Origin: Serratia quinivorans
Lineage (GTDB): Bacteria; Pseudomonadota; Gammaproteobacteria; Enterobacterales; Enterobacteriaceae
DNA length: 64,000 nt
Direction: 5' to 3'
Assembly: GCF_946227985.1 (NCBI RefSeq)
Contig: NZ_CAMKGL010000001.1
Location: forward strand, 1,302,001-1,366,000
Shown piece after piece: positions 7,999 through 16,738 of this stretch. A program made the position numbers and the translations under genes. Below the pieces are notes generated by a model. It did not search any database. It saw nothing but the letters and a program-made list of their open reading frames with translations, and was not told the origin of the DNA. Position 1 is the first letter of the stretch. Each line of letters opens with the position of its first letter.

Positions 7999-10134
7999 TC
8001 AAACGCTCAACGTGCGGATGCGCCCCGCCGCCAGTTCGATCACCCGGTCCGCCGTGGCGATGGTTTCCGGCCGGTGGGCGATCAGCAAAATGGGTAACCC
8101 AAGCTGGCGCAAGGTTTGGCCAATCCGCGTTTCGTTATTCACATCCAAATGGCTGGTGGCTTCATCGAGGATCAGCAGCTGTGGCTGCTTGTACAACGCC
8201 CGCGCCAACAGTAAACGCTGTTTTTGCCCGGCGGACAGGGTTCCACCCATTTCACCGATTAACGTCTGGTAGCCCATCGGCAGCTTTTCGATATCCTGTT
8301 CCAACTGCGCCAGACGCGCGCACTCACCAAGCTTTTGCTTATCGACCCGGGGGGAGAAAAACGTCATGTTATCGGCAATCGAACCGCGAAACAGTTGGTC
8401 CTCCTGCAACACCACGCCGATATGCTGGCGAACCTGTTGATAATCCCCCTGCCGGTGCTCAATGCCCAAGGTGCGGATCACCCCGGCGGTCGGCGGATAC
8501 AGGCCCAGAACCAGCTTGGCCAGCGTGGTTTTTCCGCAACCAGAGGCGCCGACCAGCGCCACCACCTCACCGGGCATGATCTGCAACGAGACCTGCGAGA
8601 GGATCTCACGTTCGGTTCCGGCGTATTTAAAACTGACCTGCTCAAGGCTCAACGCAGGGCGATCGCTCGGCCAGACGCAGGCCGCTGATGGCCCATTTGC
8701 ACCACCTGCCGCCTGCGACGCCGCATCTTCACGCGCCGCGAGCACAATATCCGCCAGCCGTTGGTTATAAACATCCAGCATTCGGTAAGCGACCAGTTTG
8801 TCGATCAAACCGTTGATGCTGGACGAGAAGCGCCCCTGAAAGGACATATAAGCCACCAACATGCCCACAGAAAACTGACCGGCCAGCACCGCGCTGGCCC
8901 CCAGCCACAGCACCGCCGCCCCCACCACGCTGCCAATAACGGTTTGCATAATGCCGTACACCATCATCAGTTTGCTTTCGCGCAGTTGAGCATTGCGACG
9001 GGCAACATTCAGATTACGCCAGACTGACTCTCTCGGCGTCAGCGCACCATTGACCCGCAGGCTCAGCACCCCGCGCAGGCTCTCCAGAAAGTGGCTGGAT
9101 TCCTGGGTACCGGCGACCCAGCTGTCATCTGCCGCTTTACGCAGAGCACTGAACCAGAACAGCCGCAGCAGGCCATAAACCAGAGCGGCGGCCAATGCGA
9201 CCAGGGTTAATTTGGCACTGTAGAAAAACATCATGGTCAGCGTGCCCACCACCAGTAACACATCCAGAAAGGCTTCGAGCAGCGTGGTGGTCAGCGTGTC
9301 CTGAATGGTGTCGACGGCGTCGAATTTGGCGCTGATATCCCCCATATTGCGCGCCTCAAACCAGCTAATCGGCAGCCGCAGCAGGTGGTGAAACACGTTC
9401 GCCGTCCACTGCATGTTGAAGTTGACCGCCATGGTGAGGGTCGCCCATTGCCGGGCCAACTCCAGTAACGTCTGGGTAGCGGCCATCAACAACATGGCAA
9501 TAACCACCAGCGTCAGCAGGCTGGCGTCCAGCGCCACCAACACTTCATCAATCACCAGTTGGTTGATAAGTGGGCCAATCAGCGCAAACACCTCGAGTAC
9601 CAGAGCGAAGCAGAAGATCCTGCCCAGCGCGGCCTTCAAGCCCTGGGTTTTACCAATAAGATCGAACAGGCGGATTTTTTTTCGCTGGTCTTTGGCCGCA
9701 AACTGGTGAGTGGGCGTCAGTTCCATGGCGACGCCGGTAAAGTGACGGTTCGCTTCCCGCAGGCTCATGGTTACTGCACCGCGAGCCGGATCGTGCAATT
9801 CCAGCCTTTGCCCTCGCACCCGTTTGAGTACCGTAAAGTGATTCATGTCCCAGTACAAAATGCAGGGCACCGACAGCAGGTGCAATTCTTCAAGCTCCAA
9901 TTGCACGGCACGGCCGCTTAAGTGCAGCTGTTCGGCACAGCTCATCAACTGCGAAAATGTCATACCGAGCTGCGAAACGTTAAATCGTGCTCGCAGCGTG
10001 GGCAGATCAACCCGATACCCATGCCAGCCGGCAATCATCGCCAGACAGGCCACGCCACACTCCGCCGATTCTGTCTGGCGAATCAACGGCAGGCGCTTGC
10101 GCCATCCCCAGTTAATCACTTCGGTAACGTCCAT
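7999..10134 (-). CDS. C39-peptidase ABC exporter (bacteriocin/microcin type)
   Basis: 711 residues from ATG 10134, with GGGAGG 8 nt upstream and the start lying just past the HlyD stop. The N-terminal C39 protease domain has QTESAECGVAC with Q20 and catalytic C26, plus H99 and D115, so it looks active and should cut a double-glycine leader. A six-helix transmembrane domain spans about 165-440. The ATPase follows with Walker A GASGCGKTTLAKL, signature LSAGQKQR and Walker B LLILDEATSHLD. It works with the HlyD-type adaptor encoded just upstream, and a TolC-like porin would be needed. No precursor peptide of usual size was found beside it. Confidence 0.9.
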   Translation of the reverse strand: MDVTEVINWGWRKRLPLIRQTESAECGVACLAMIAGWHGYRVDLPTLRARFNVSQLGMTFSQLMSCAEQLHLSGRAVQLELEELHLLSVPCILYWDMNHFTVLKRVRGQRLELHDPARGAVTMSLREANRHFTGVAMELTPTHQFAAKDQRKKIRLFDLIGKTQGLKAALGRIFCFALVLEVFALIGPLINQLVIDEVLVALDASLLTLVVIAMLLMAATQTLLELARQWATLTMAVNFNMQWTANVFHHLLRLPISWFEARNMGDISAKFDAVDTIQDTLTTTLLEAFLDVLLVVGTLTMMFFYSAKLTLVALAAALVYGLLRLFWFSALRKAADDSWVAGTQESSHFLESLRGVLSLRVNGALTPRESVWRNLNVARRNAQLRESKLMMVYGIMQTVIGSVVGAAVLWLGASAVLAGQFSVGMLVAYMSFQGRFSSSINGLIDKLVAYRMLDVYNQRLADIVLAAREDAASQAAGGANGPSAACVWPSDRPALSLEQVSFKYAGTEREILSQVSLQIMPGEVVALVGASGCGKTTLAKLVLGLYPPTAGVIRTLGIEHRQGDYQQVRQHIGVVLQEDQLFRGSIADNMTFFSPRVDKQKLGECARLAQLEQDIEKLPMGYQTLIGEMGGTLSAGQKQRLLLARALYKQPQLLILDEATSHLDVNNETRIGQTLRQLGLPILLIAHRPETIATADRVIELAAGRIRTLSV

Positions 10135-10136
10135 GT

Positions 10137-11300
10137 TCAGATCCTCCCTTGCAGACTCCATAACGGCTTCAGCAGCCACTCGTACAGGCGGCGGCTGTCC
10201 AATTCTACATCCGCGGAAACGGTCATACCGACGCGCAATGGCTCCTGTCGCCCATAGGCCGTAATGGTGGGTTTATCCAAGGCGACTATAACGCGGTAAT
10301 GCCCTTCGTTTTCCTTCCACACCATGGGGTTTTGCAGCATTGCTTCGCTGGCGCTGAGGCTGGTATCGGTAATGGCGCGGGTAGCGCCGTACTGTACGCC
10401 AAACTTTTCATAGGGGAATGAGGCAAAGCGTAGCCCCACCCGTTGTTGGGGCTTGATAAACCCCACCGCTTTACTCGGGGCAAAGAGTTCGACCTGCAAT
10501 TGCGCGCCGTCGGCAACCATCATCAGTAAAGGATCGTTTTGTTTTACCGTCTGCCCGGCCCGGGCCAATACCACGGCGATATGACCATCCACCGGCGCGG
10601 TCAACGTATGATTGCGCTGGGCGGCAAGCTCGCGCTGTAGCCGTACCTGCGCCTGCCGCTGGAGCTCAACCTTTTCCTGCGCCTTCGCCAGCGCCATTTG
10701 CTGCTGCTGGAATTCAAGTTCTGAGACATAGCCTTTGGCGATCAGCTTGCGGTAACGCCCCATCAGCGACTGTGCCAGTTGCGCCTGCTGCTGAACCAGC
10801 GTCATTGCCGCCTCTGTGCTGGCCAACTCCTGATTGAGCTGCGCGATACGCTGGTGCACGCCGGTTTGCTGCAGGACTCGGGTCGCCAGCTCTTGCGTTC
10901 GCTGATGTTCCAGCATGCGATATTGGCGATGTAGCGAGTCCGACACCGAAGCCAGGGTGCCAACACCTTGCCCATTGAAATACTCGCCGCTGAGCCGATA
11001 CAGCGCCTGGCCGGCCTTGACCGCCTCCCCCTCTGCTACCAGCCGCTCGGTGACCTGCCCGGCGCTACGGGCCACCACCTTGATCAACCCGCTGGACGGC
11101 ATCACCACCCCTTCCAGCCGCGCTTTGCGGGTATATTCACCCAGTATCAGAAACAGCATGATGGCCAGCACCAGCAGGATACTGACCCAGGCATAGGCGG
11201 TTAAACTGAGGCTGGCGGGGATAATTACTTCACCCTCGGCTCTGGTGGCCTGAGCGGCAAAATAACCCTCGCGGTAAAGCTGGGGAGGACGTCCTGTCAT
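10137..11300 (-). CDS. HlyD/CvaA-type periplasmic adaptor protein
   Basis: 387 residues. A short cytoplasmic N-terminus, one membrane helix at about 33-54 (AWVSILLVLAIMLFLILGEY), a beta/lipoyl segment, long Gln/Ala-rich coiled-coil hairpins (about 120-230), and a C-terminal half with TAPVDGHIAVVLARAGQTV and GMTVSADVELDSRR. This is the membrane-fusion adaptor of type I and bacteriocin exporters. It sits directly upstream of the C39 ABC gene, which begins 2 bp after its stop. The ATG at 11300 has AAAGG upstream. Function as the exporter's adaptor is well supported by order and architecture. Confidence 0.87.
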   Translation of the reverse strand: MTGRPPQLYREGYFAAQATRAEGEVIIPASLSLTAYAWVSILLVLAIMLFLILGEYTRKARLEGVVMPSSGLIKVVARSAGQVTERLVAEGEAVKAGQALYRLSGEYFNGQGVGTLASVSDSLHRQYRMLEHQRTQELATRVLQQTGVHQRIAQLNQELASTEAAMTLVQQQAQLAQSLMGRYRKLIAKGYVSELEFQQQQMALAKAQEKVELQRQAQVRLQRELAAQRNHTLTAPVDGHIAVVLARAGQTVKQNDPLLMMVADGAQLQVELFAPSKAVGFIKPQQRVGLRFASFPYEKFGVQYGATRAITDTSLSASEAMLQNPMVWKENEGHYRVIVALDKPTITAYGRQEPLRVGMTVSADVELDSRRLYEWLLKPLWSLQGRI

Positions 11301-11341
11301 TGGGGTTACACCTTTATCGGCATCAGAGGTCGATAATCAGC

Positions 11342-11575
11342 TTACTGACCGCGACGCTTCCATTTATGGACAAATCTTCGCGCCGAGATATATATTATTT
11401 TCATCAGCGGCATTGTCCCTAACAGGACAAAGAAATAAATCATCCACTTGGCCACTTCACAAGGGATATTGAACCTGAGCAGACCGCAATATTGGCTAAG
11501 GCCCACAATAAAAAACAAATTATGGGATAGCGTAACACTAATGATGCCAATAAAAACCGACCAAAACGTCTTCAT
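11342..11575 (-). CDS. Small two-helix membrane protein beside the exporter
   Basis: 77 residues, MKTFWSVFIGII at the start and a basic tail KWKRRGQ. Two hydrophobic segments (about 4-26 and 44-64) suggest an inner-membrane protein. It lies 41 bp upstream of the adaptor gene on the same strand, so it probably belongs to the operon. Membrane proteins of this size next to bacteriocin exporters are often immunity proteins, but I recognise no family, and the role here is a guess. The ribosome binding site is weak (GGTG). The base composition is more AT-rich than in the neighbours, which fits an acquired cassette. Confidence 0.55.
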   Translation of the reverse strand: MKTFWSVFIGIISVTLSHNLFFIVGLSQYCGLLRFNIPCEVAKWMIYFFVLLGTMPLMKIIYISARRFVHKWKRRGQ

Positions 11576-11664
11576 ATAAAAGACACCAGTTTAACATCAA
11601 TGTTCAACCATATCATAAAACTACGTGCCATTACTGTGCCGAATTAAATTTACGAAACCCATAT

Positions 11665-11811
11665 TTAAACCACATCTTTCAAACGCGTAATGCAGACATA
11701 GATATAAACGCCAACCAGAATTATGTCAATATATAAAACCATTATTGCTAATATAACAAATACAACTAAATAGAATATTTTAAACGAGGGAGTTAATTGA
11801 ACAGTTAGCAT
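11665..11811 (-). CDS. Possible 48-residue hydrophobic peptide
   Basis: An ATG at 11811-11809 opens 48 codons ending in TAA. The product starts MLTVQLTPSFKIFYLVV, is almost wholly hydrophobic up to residue 40, and ends in TRLKDVV. It lies upstream of the 77-residue gene on the same strand, in AT-rich DNA. No clear ribosome binding site is present, but its start overlaps the stop of an even smaller ORF, which would allow coupling. It could be a second small membrane protein, or chance in low-GC sequence. Confidence 0.3.
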   Translation of the reverse strand: MLTVQLTPSFKIFYLVVFVILAIMVLYIDIILVGVYIYVCITRLKDVV

Positions 11812-11849
11812 GATTGCGATATTTTATCACCACCACTTAGTTTATTCAT
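11805..11849 (-). CDS. Possible 14-residue ORF with a Gly-Gly motif
   Basis: ATG 11849-11847 to TAA 11807-11805 encodes MNKLSGGDKISQSC. LSGG resembles the end of a double-glycine leader, the substrate mark for C39 peptidases, but the leader would be only seven residues and the cargo seven. Its stop overlaps the start of the 48-residue ORF. No Shine-Dalgarno sequence is seen. It is recorded because it is the only GG-type motif noticed upstream of the exporter. Confidence 0.2.
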   Translation of the reverse strand: MNKLSGGDKISQSC

Positions 11850-11910
11850 ATTTTAAGTGGCGCCAAATTTAATATTCAATTCACAAGGCCAATAAATCAT
11901 TAAATAAACG

Positions 11911-11928
11911 GCGGCGCAAAAGCGCCGC
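11911..11928 (-). terminator. Terminator after nicB
   Basis: GCGGCGC and GCGCCGC form a 7-bp stem around AAAA. It lies just past the nicB stop on the minus strand and is followed there by a T-rich stretch (CGTTTATTTAATG). The remaining gap to 11576 holds only the small ORFs listed. Confidence 0.65.
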
Positions 11929-11941
11929 TATCAAGTAGAGA

Positions 11942-14900
11942 TTAGTGGCTGCCCGGATTGGCACGCAGTCTGGCTACCTGCGCTTCTACATCGCGCCAGG
12001 CCGGTTTATCACCGGCATAATGCTGACGCAGATAGTTCACCAGATCTGCCACCTGCCGATCGGAGAAGCTGTCCTTAAAGCCCGGCATAAAGCCCAAATC
12101 GGCGGTGGCCGGTTTGGCAATGCCCTGCAGGATCACGTTGATCAGGTTATCCGGTCGCTCACTGAAAATATTGGTGTTATTGGCCAGATCCGGGCTGACG
12201 CCAAACAGCTGCGGCCCCCCGGCAGCGGCGCTGTGGCAGGCCTGGCAGGCGCCCTGAAACAGCCGTTCACCGGCCTGTTGCCCCAGGGCAGGTTGCAGAC
12301 GGCTGGCCAGTTTGACCTGCGGCTCTACATTTAATTGAGCCGGACTGCTCAGGGATATCAGATAGTTGGCCATCGCCCGCACGTCAGACTCCGGCAAGCT
12401 GGCCAATTCGCTGACCACGGGCCCCATTGGTCCTGCCGCAACGCCGTGCTCGGCGGAATGACCGCTGCTCAGGTACTGGAACAGTTGTTCTTCATTCCAG
12501 GGTTTCTCCGCCGTAGCCAGTTGGTTCAGCGCCGGTGCCTCCCAGCCGTCCACCATCGCCCCGGCCAGGAAGCTGCCGCCGCCCTTTTCCGCACCCATCA
12601 AATTACGCGGCGAATGGCAGGCCGCGCAGTGCCCCAACCCATTAACCAGATAAGAGCCCCGGTTCCACTGGGCCGTTTGCGCAGGGTCCGGCTGAAACTC
12701 GCCCTGACGCAGAAACAGTGCATTCCAACCGGCCATCAACGGACGGATATTGAACGGAAAGCGCATCTGGTTAACCGGATTGCTCTGCGCGACCGCCGGC
12801 TGCGACATCATATAGGCATACAACGCCTGCATATCGCCGTCGGTCATCTTGCTGAACGAAGTATAAGGAAATGCCGGATACAGATTACGCCCGTCGCGGC
12901 TGATGCCCTGACGCATCGCCCGGTCAAAAGCGCTAAATGACCAGTTGCCGATACCGGTCTCCACATCCGGCGTGATATTGGTGCTGTACAGGGTGCCGAA
13001 CGGCGTTGCCATCGCCAGTCCGCCGGCGTTGGTTGCCCCTTCGGACGTGGTATGGCACACCGCACAATCCCCAACGGCGGCCAGTTGACGACCGCGCTCC
13101 AGGGTGGCTGCCGACCAGGTACCTGCTCCCGGAGTAGCCACCGGGGCAATCTCGGCACGCCACGGCAGCGCCGTAGCCGCTACGCCCAACAGCGCGCCGA
13201 AAATACCGGCTGCACCGCCAAACCACCATTTACTGCGCCTGGGTTTAGCCGCGGGTGCGGCTTCCTGCCGGGCGCTATCCGGGCCGTTGAGCGCCTCGCG
13301 CAGTCGGTCGGAAGTGATCGGCAACTCGCGGAAACGGATGCCGGTGGCGTCGAACACCGCATTGGCAATGGCCGCGGCACTGGGCACCGAAGCAGACTCC
13401 CCGGCACCGAGCGGTGGATCGTAGGGCCGTGGCATCATCACCACGTCCACCTCCGGCACCTCCGGGAAGGTCAGGATCGGGTAAGCCCCCCATTCCTTGC
13501 TGGAAAGGGTCGATTCCTCGAAGGTCACCCGCTCTTTCAGCACCCGGCTGGTCGACTGGATCACGTTGCCGTGGATCTGGTGACGCACGCCGTCCGGGTT
13601 GACCATCATGCCGGCGTCATGCCCGACCACAATACGCGTGACCGCCACCTCGCCACTGGCCTTGTCAATCGCCACATCGGCGACCCAGGCCGCCCAGGCG
13701 GCACCAAAACCGGGGAATTTACTGTGAATGTAGCGCGCATAGGCAAAACCGCGCCCGCGCAGCACACCGTCTTCCGCCGGAGTTTGCATCGGTTCGGTAT
13801 GCGGGGTCCAGCCAGCACGCTCGGCGGTGCTGAGCATCAGTTCAGTGGCCCGTTGATCCTTGATATAACGCAGCCGATACTCGAGCGGATCCACACCGGC
13901 AGCCATGGCCAGCTCATCAATATAGGACTCGTGCGCGAAGGTATTCGGCAGTGCCGACACGCCGCGCATCCAGGAGGCACGAACGATGGGTGCCATATCC
14001 TCAATGCTGACGCGCAGTTCCGGGTATTCGTATGGCGGCACCGAGGTGCGGTCTCCCATCTCATAGGCCACCGGCACCGGTTCAACCATTCCGGTCAGCA
14101 ACAGCGCCAGCGTGGGTGCGCCGTTGGACGGGTAATAGGTACGAAAATCATAGGCCACCGGGTGACCGGCGGCGTCCAGCCCACCGTCAACCTCCATCAA
14201 CTGTGCCGTGCCCTTGGGTTCCCACAGGTGTTCCTGCTCGCGGGTGAGCTGCACCCGCACCGGACGGCCTACCGCACGTGACAATAACGCCGCATCGGCG
14301 CAGACATCATCGGCACAGTTGCGGCCATAACAGCCCGCCGCCTCCATGCGAATAATGTCGATCTGCTCTTCCGGATATTCCAGCAGCCAGGCGAGATCGG
14401 CACGTAACAGATGTGGGTTCTGGCTACCTGACCACACCCGTAACTGCTGCGGCTGGTAGTCCGCCAATGCGCAGGAGGGGCCGATCGAAGCATGCAGTTG
14501 GTACGGCCACAGGTAGCTGCGGGTAAAGCGACGATCGGCTGCGGCCAATGCCGCATCGACGTTGCCGGTATCATGCACCACCCGTGTCGAATGCGGGTTA
14601 TCACGCAGCGCCTGCGCCACGTCGGTCATCTGCGGCAGGTTACGCCGCCAGTCCTTCCAACTGACCTGCAGCGCCTCTGCTGCCTTGATAGCCTGTTCTT
14701 CGCGCTCGGCGACGATGCCGATAAAATCTTCGATCACCACCAGTTTGACGATGCCGGGAATATGGGCAATGGACTGTTCGTCCACCGCCAGCAGGCTGGT
14801 GCCGACAAACTCACCGCTGTCATAGCCGGCATAGGGCGGCCGTACCACCCGGCCATGCAGCATATTTGGCAGGCGCATGTCGTGCGCATAGGTGGATTCG

Positions 14901-15517
14901 CCGGTGGCCTTGGCCGGGATATCAACGCGCGCGGTGCTGGTGCCGACCAGGCGATATTCGGCCTGCGGCTTGAGCGGCGCATCGCCGGAGACAGGCAGTT
15001 CTACATACACGCCGGTGACCAGTTCGCCGTAGCTCACCGTTAGCCCCTGCGGACTGACAATCAGGCCGTCGTTCAACGTCAGTTGCTCAACCGCAACGCT
15101 AAAATGCTGCGCCGCCTGTTGCAGCAGCCAGCGACGCGCCTCGGCGGCGGCATTACGCAGCGGCACGGCAGAAATTTGCAGCGTAGCGCTGGCGATGGTC
15201 GCGCCCTGATTCGGCGTGCTCTCAGTATCGCCCAGCACCATGCGCACCTGTTCCATACGCAGGTAGAGTTCTTCGGCGACGATTTGCCCCAGCGCGGTGC
15301 GCACACCGGTGCCGAGATCAACATGGCCGTTGAAGGCGTAGACCTCACCGCTGTCGCAAATGGCAATAAACAGCCCCTGCTCTTTGGGTTTCAGGATCGG
15401 CGTCTGGCCTTTCGGCACCAGCCCCGGCGGCGGTTGGATCTGATCGATAATCAGCAGCGTGCCATGACGCTGCAATAGTTCGGCCTGGCTCGGTAATGAG
15501 GAATGGGTGTCAGTCAT
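11942..15517 (-). CDS. nicB: Nicotinate dehydrogenase large subunit, Mo domain fused to triheme cytochrome c
   Basis: 1191 residues, close to the 1187 of Pseudomonas putida NicB as recalled. Residues 1 to about 770 are a molybdopterin hydroxylase domain. A basic KPRRSK motif and one membrane helix (WWFGGAAGIFGALLGVAATA) follow, then a cytochrome c region with heme motifs at C818 (CAVCH), C964 (CAACH) and C1091 (CQACH). With NicA it hydroxylates nicotinate to 6-hydroxynicotinate and passes electrons to the respiratory chain. There is no Tat signal, so the Mo domain should stay cytoplasmic with the hemes outside (positive-inside rule). The ATG at 15517 overlaps the nicA stop by 8 bp, implying coupling. 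Confidence 0.92.
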   Translation of the reverse strand: MTDTHSSLPSQAELLQRHGTLLIIDQIQPPPGLVPKGQTPILKPKEQGLFIAICDSGEVYAFNGHVDLGTGVRTALGQIVAEELYLRMEQVRMVLGDTESTPNQGATIASATLQISAVPLRNAAAEARRWLLQQAAQHFSVAVEQLTLNDGLIVSPQGLTVSYGELVTGVYVELPVSGDAPLKPQAEYRLVGTSTARVDIPAKATGESTYAHDMRLPNMLHGRVVRPPYAGYDSGEFVGTSLLAVDEQSIAHIPGIVKLVVIEDFIGIVAEREEQAIKAAEALQVSWKDWRRNLPQMTDVAQALRDNPHSTRVVHDTGNVDAALAAADRRFTRSYLWPYQLHASIGPSCALADYQPQQLRVWSGSQNPHLLRADLAWLLEYPEEQIDIIRMEAAGCYGRNCADDVCADAALLSRAVGRPVRVQLTREQEHLWEPKGTAQLMEVDGGLDAAGHPVAYDFRTYYPSNGAPTLALLLTGMVEPVPVAYEMGDRTSVPPYEYPELRVSIEDMAPIVRASWMRGVSALPNTFAHESYIDELAMAAGVDPLEYRLRYIKDQRATELMLSTAERAGWTPHTEPMQTPAEDGVLRGRGFAYARYIHSKFPGFGAAWAAWVADVAIDKASGEVAVTRIVVGHDAGMMVNPDGVRHQIHGNVIQSTSRVLKERVTFEESTLSSKEWGAYPILTFPEVPEVDVVMMPRPYDPPLGAGESASVPSAAAIANAVFDATGIRFRELPITSDRLREALNGPDSARQEAAPAAKPRRSKWWFGGAAGIFGALLGVAATALPWRAEIAPVATPGAGTWSAATLERGRQLAAVGDCAVCHTTSEGATNAGGLAMATPFGTLYSTNITPDVETGIGNWSFSAFDRAMRQGISRDGRNLYPAFPYTSFSKMTDGDMQALYAYMMSQPAVAQSNPVNQMRFPFNIRPLMAGWNALFLRQGEFQPDPAQTAQWNRGSYLVNGLGHCAACHSPRNLMGAEKGGGSFLAGAMVDGWEAPALNQLATAEKPWNEEQLFQYLSSGHSAEHGVAAGPMGPVVSELASLPESDVRAMANYLISLSSPAQLNVEPQVKLASRLQPALGQQAGERLFQGACQACHSAAAGGPQLFGVSPDLANNTNIFSERPDNLINVILQGIAKPATADLGFMPGFKDSFSDRQVADLVNYLRQHYAGDKPAWRDVEAQVARLRANPGSH

Positions 15518-16052
15518 GGGGCGAGGTTTCCTCACTGCGGCAGAGAATGATGGCGCGCTGAACCGCACGCAGGATTTCAATATGGGTGCCGCAGCGGCAC
15601 AGATTACCGGACAGCGCCTGACGGATTTCGCAGTCGCTGGGCGACGGATTGCGATCCAACAGGGCTTTGGTAGTCATGATCATGCCATTGAGGCAGTAAC
15701 CGCACTGCGCAGCCTGTTCCTCAATAAAGGCACGCTGCACCGGGTGCAGATGGTCGCGATCGCCCAAACCTTCCAGCGTGGTCACCGCGCGGCCGGTCAT
15801 GCCCAGCGCCGGGATCACACAAGAGCGTGCGGCAATGCCGTCGACCAATACGGTGCAGGCGCCACATTCACCCAGGCCACAGCCGTATTTCGGGCCGTTG
15901 AGCGCCAGATCGTTACGTAACACCAATAGCAGAGGGGTATCCGCCATGACCCGGGTATGAATATTTTCGCCGTTGACTGACAGCATCAGCGGATGCTCCG
16001 TCAGTATTTTTACCGCGCCTTCCCTGGGCAATTGCACTTCAGCTATCGCCAT
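15510..16052 (-). CDS. nicA: Nicotinate dehydrogenase 2Fe-2S subunit
   Basis: 180 residues from ATG 16052 (GGAG upstream). Two [2Fe-2S] domains are visible: CGLGECGAC with a later Cys in ARSC, and CGYCLNG with CRCGTH. Sequence such as LLLVLRNDLALNGPKYGCG matches P. putida NicA closely from memory. It partners NicB for the first step of nicotinate breakdown. The N-terminus is some 20 residues longer than the Pseudomonas protein. A 147-bp gap separates it from nicR upstream and contains an ERIC-like palindromic element, so nicAB may have its own promoter there. Confidence 0.92.
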   Translation of the reverse strand: MAIAEVQLPREGAVKILTEHPLMLSVNGENIHTRVMADTPLLLVLRNDLALNGPKYGCGLGECGACTVLVDGIAARSCVIPALGMTGRAVTTLEGLGDRDHLHPVQRAFIEEQAAQCGYCLNGMIMTTKALLDRNPSPSDCEIRQALSGNLCRCGTHIEILRAVQRAIILCRSEETSPHD

Positions 16053-16079
16053 TGTCGCGTCTCCGCCTGCGCTCTGGTT

Positions 16080-16135
16080 ATACCCGTCATCTTTCAAGCC
16101 GCCGTTGGGCGCTCAGCTTGAAAGCGATGGGGTAT
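16080..16135. repeat. Short ERIC-like palindromic element between nicR and nicA
   Basis: The left arm ATACCCGTCATCTTTCAAGC (16080-16099) and right arm GCTTGAAAGCGATGGGGTAT (16116-16135) are inverted, matching at 15 of 20 positions (outer 6 bp and inner 9 bp perfect). The left arm is nearly identical to the terminal sequence of enterobacterial ERIC elements as I remember it. At 56 bp it would be an internally deleted copy. Transcribed, it folds into a long hairpin in the nicA leader. Confidence 0.5.
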
Positions 16136-16199
16136 GTCTTGTGGGCCGTGACCTCGCCGCCACCGCACTCACCAGACAACCGCAGTTGCGGGCGGCGAA

Positions 16200-16673
16200 T
16201 CAGCCGGGCGGCTGGTCTTCCAGCATTTTATTGAGCAGGAACATCAGTGCTATACGTTCGGCCGGATTCAGCGTACCGAAAGTTAATTCTGTGATCGTCG
16301 CCGCATGCGGCACCGTTTCCGCCAGCAGCGCGGCACCGGTATCGGTCAGCCCAACCACCACTTTGCGCCGGTCGACAGGATCCGGCATCACGGTAATCAG
16401 CTCGCGCGCTTTGAGCCGCTCGATAATGCCGCGAATGGTGGCCTGATCGACAGCCGTCACCTGTACCAGCTCGGTCAACGAACTTGGGCCCATGTCACGC
16501 ACCGCGCACAGGGTAATAAACTGCACGGCGGTCAGTTGCGAATCCCCAACGTTTTGCTGGAAAATCGCCACATGGCGCTGATAAACCTTACGCAGCAGGT
16601 GCCCAACCTGTTCGGTAAAATGATAACTTTCGGTCTTGCCGCTCTCTGCAGCCGGGTATTCGGGGGGCGTCAT
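16200..16673 (-). CDS. nicR: MarR-family repressor of nicotinate catabolism
   Basis: 157 residues from ATG 16673 (GAGAG upstream; a GTG at 16703 would add ten). A winged helix-turn-helix core, LTAVQFITLCAVRDMGPSSLTELVQ then the recognition region around TIRGIIERLKARELI, is followed by the DRR wing motif (DPVDRRKVVVGLT) typical of MarR proteins. In P. putida NicR represses the nic genes and responds to 6-hydroxynicotinate. The position between nicA and nicX supports the same role. It lies 65 bp after the nicX stop, so it is probably co-transcribed from the nicX promoter, giving autoregulation. Confidence 0.85.
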   Translation of the reverse strand: MTPPEYPAAESGKTESYHFTEQVGHLLRKVYQRHVAIFQQNVGDSQLTAVQFITLCAVRDMGPSSLTELVQVTAVDQATIRGIIERLKARELITVMPDPVDRRKVVVGLTDTGAALLAETVPHAATITELTFGTLNPAERIALMFLLNKMLEDQPPG

Positions 16674-16738
16674 TGCGTTACTCTCACCATCTATGGAAAC
16701 CACCGAGAATAGTACAAACCCCCGCGTTTGGCAGCAAG

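Noticed and set aside
13052-14281. 409-codon plus-strand frame opposite nicB
   Set aside because: Shadow of a high-GC gene; the composition is Arg/His/Gly-rich with no recognisable motif.
1946-16052. The first Mo-hydroxylase cluster as a second nicotinate dehydrogenase
   Set aside because: Its Mo subunit is Tat-targeted and separate from the cytochrome, and it is divided from the nic genes by hpxO and the exporter operon; it fits the IorB/aldehyde dehydrogenase group better.
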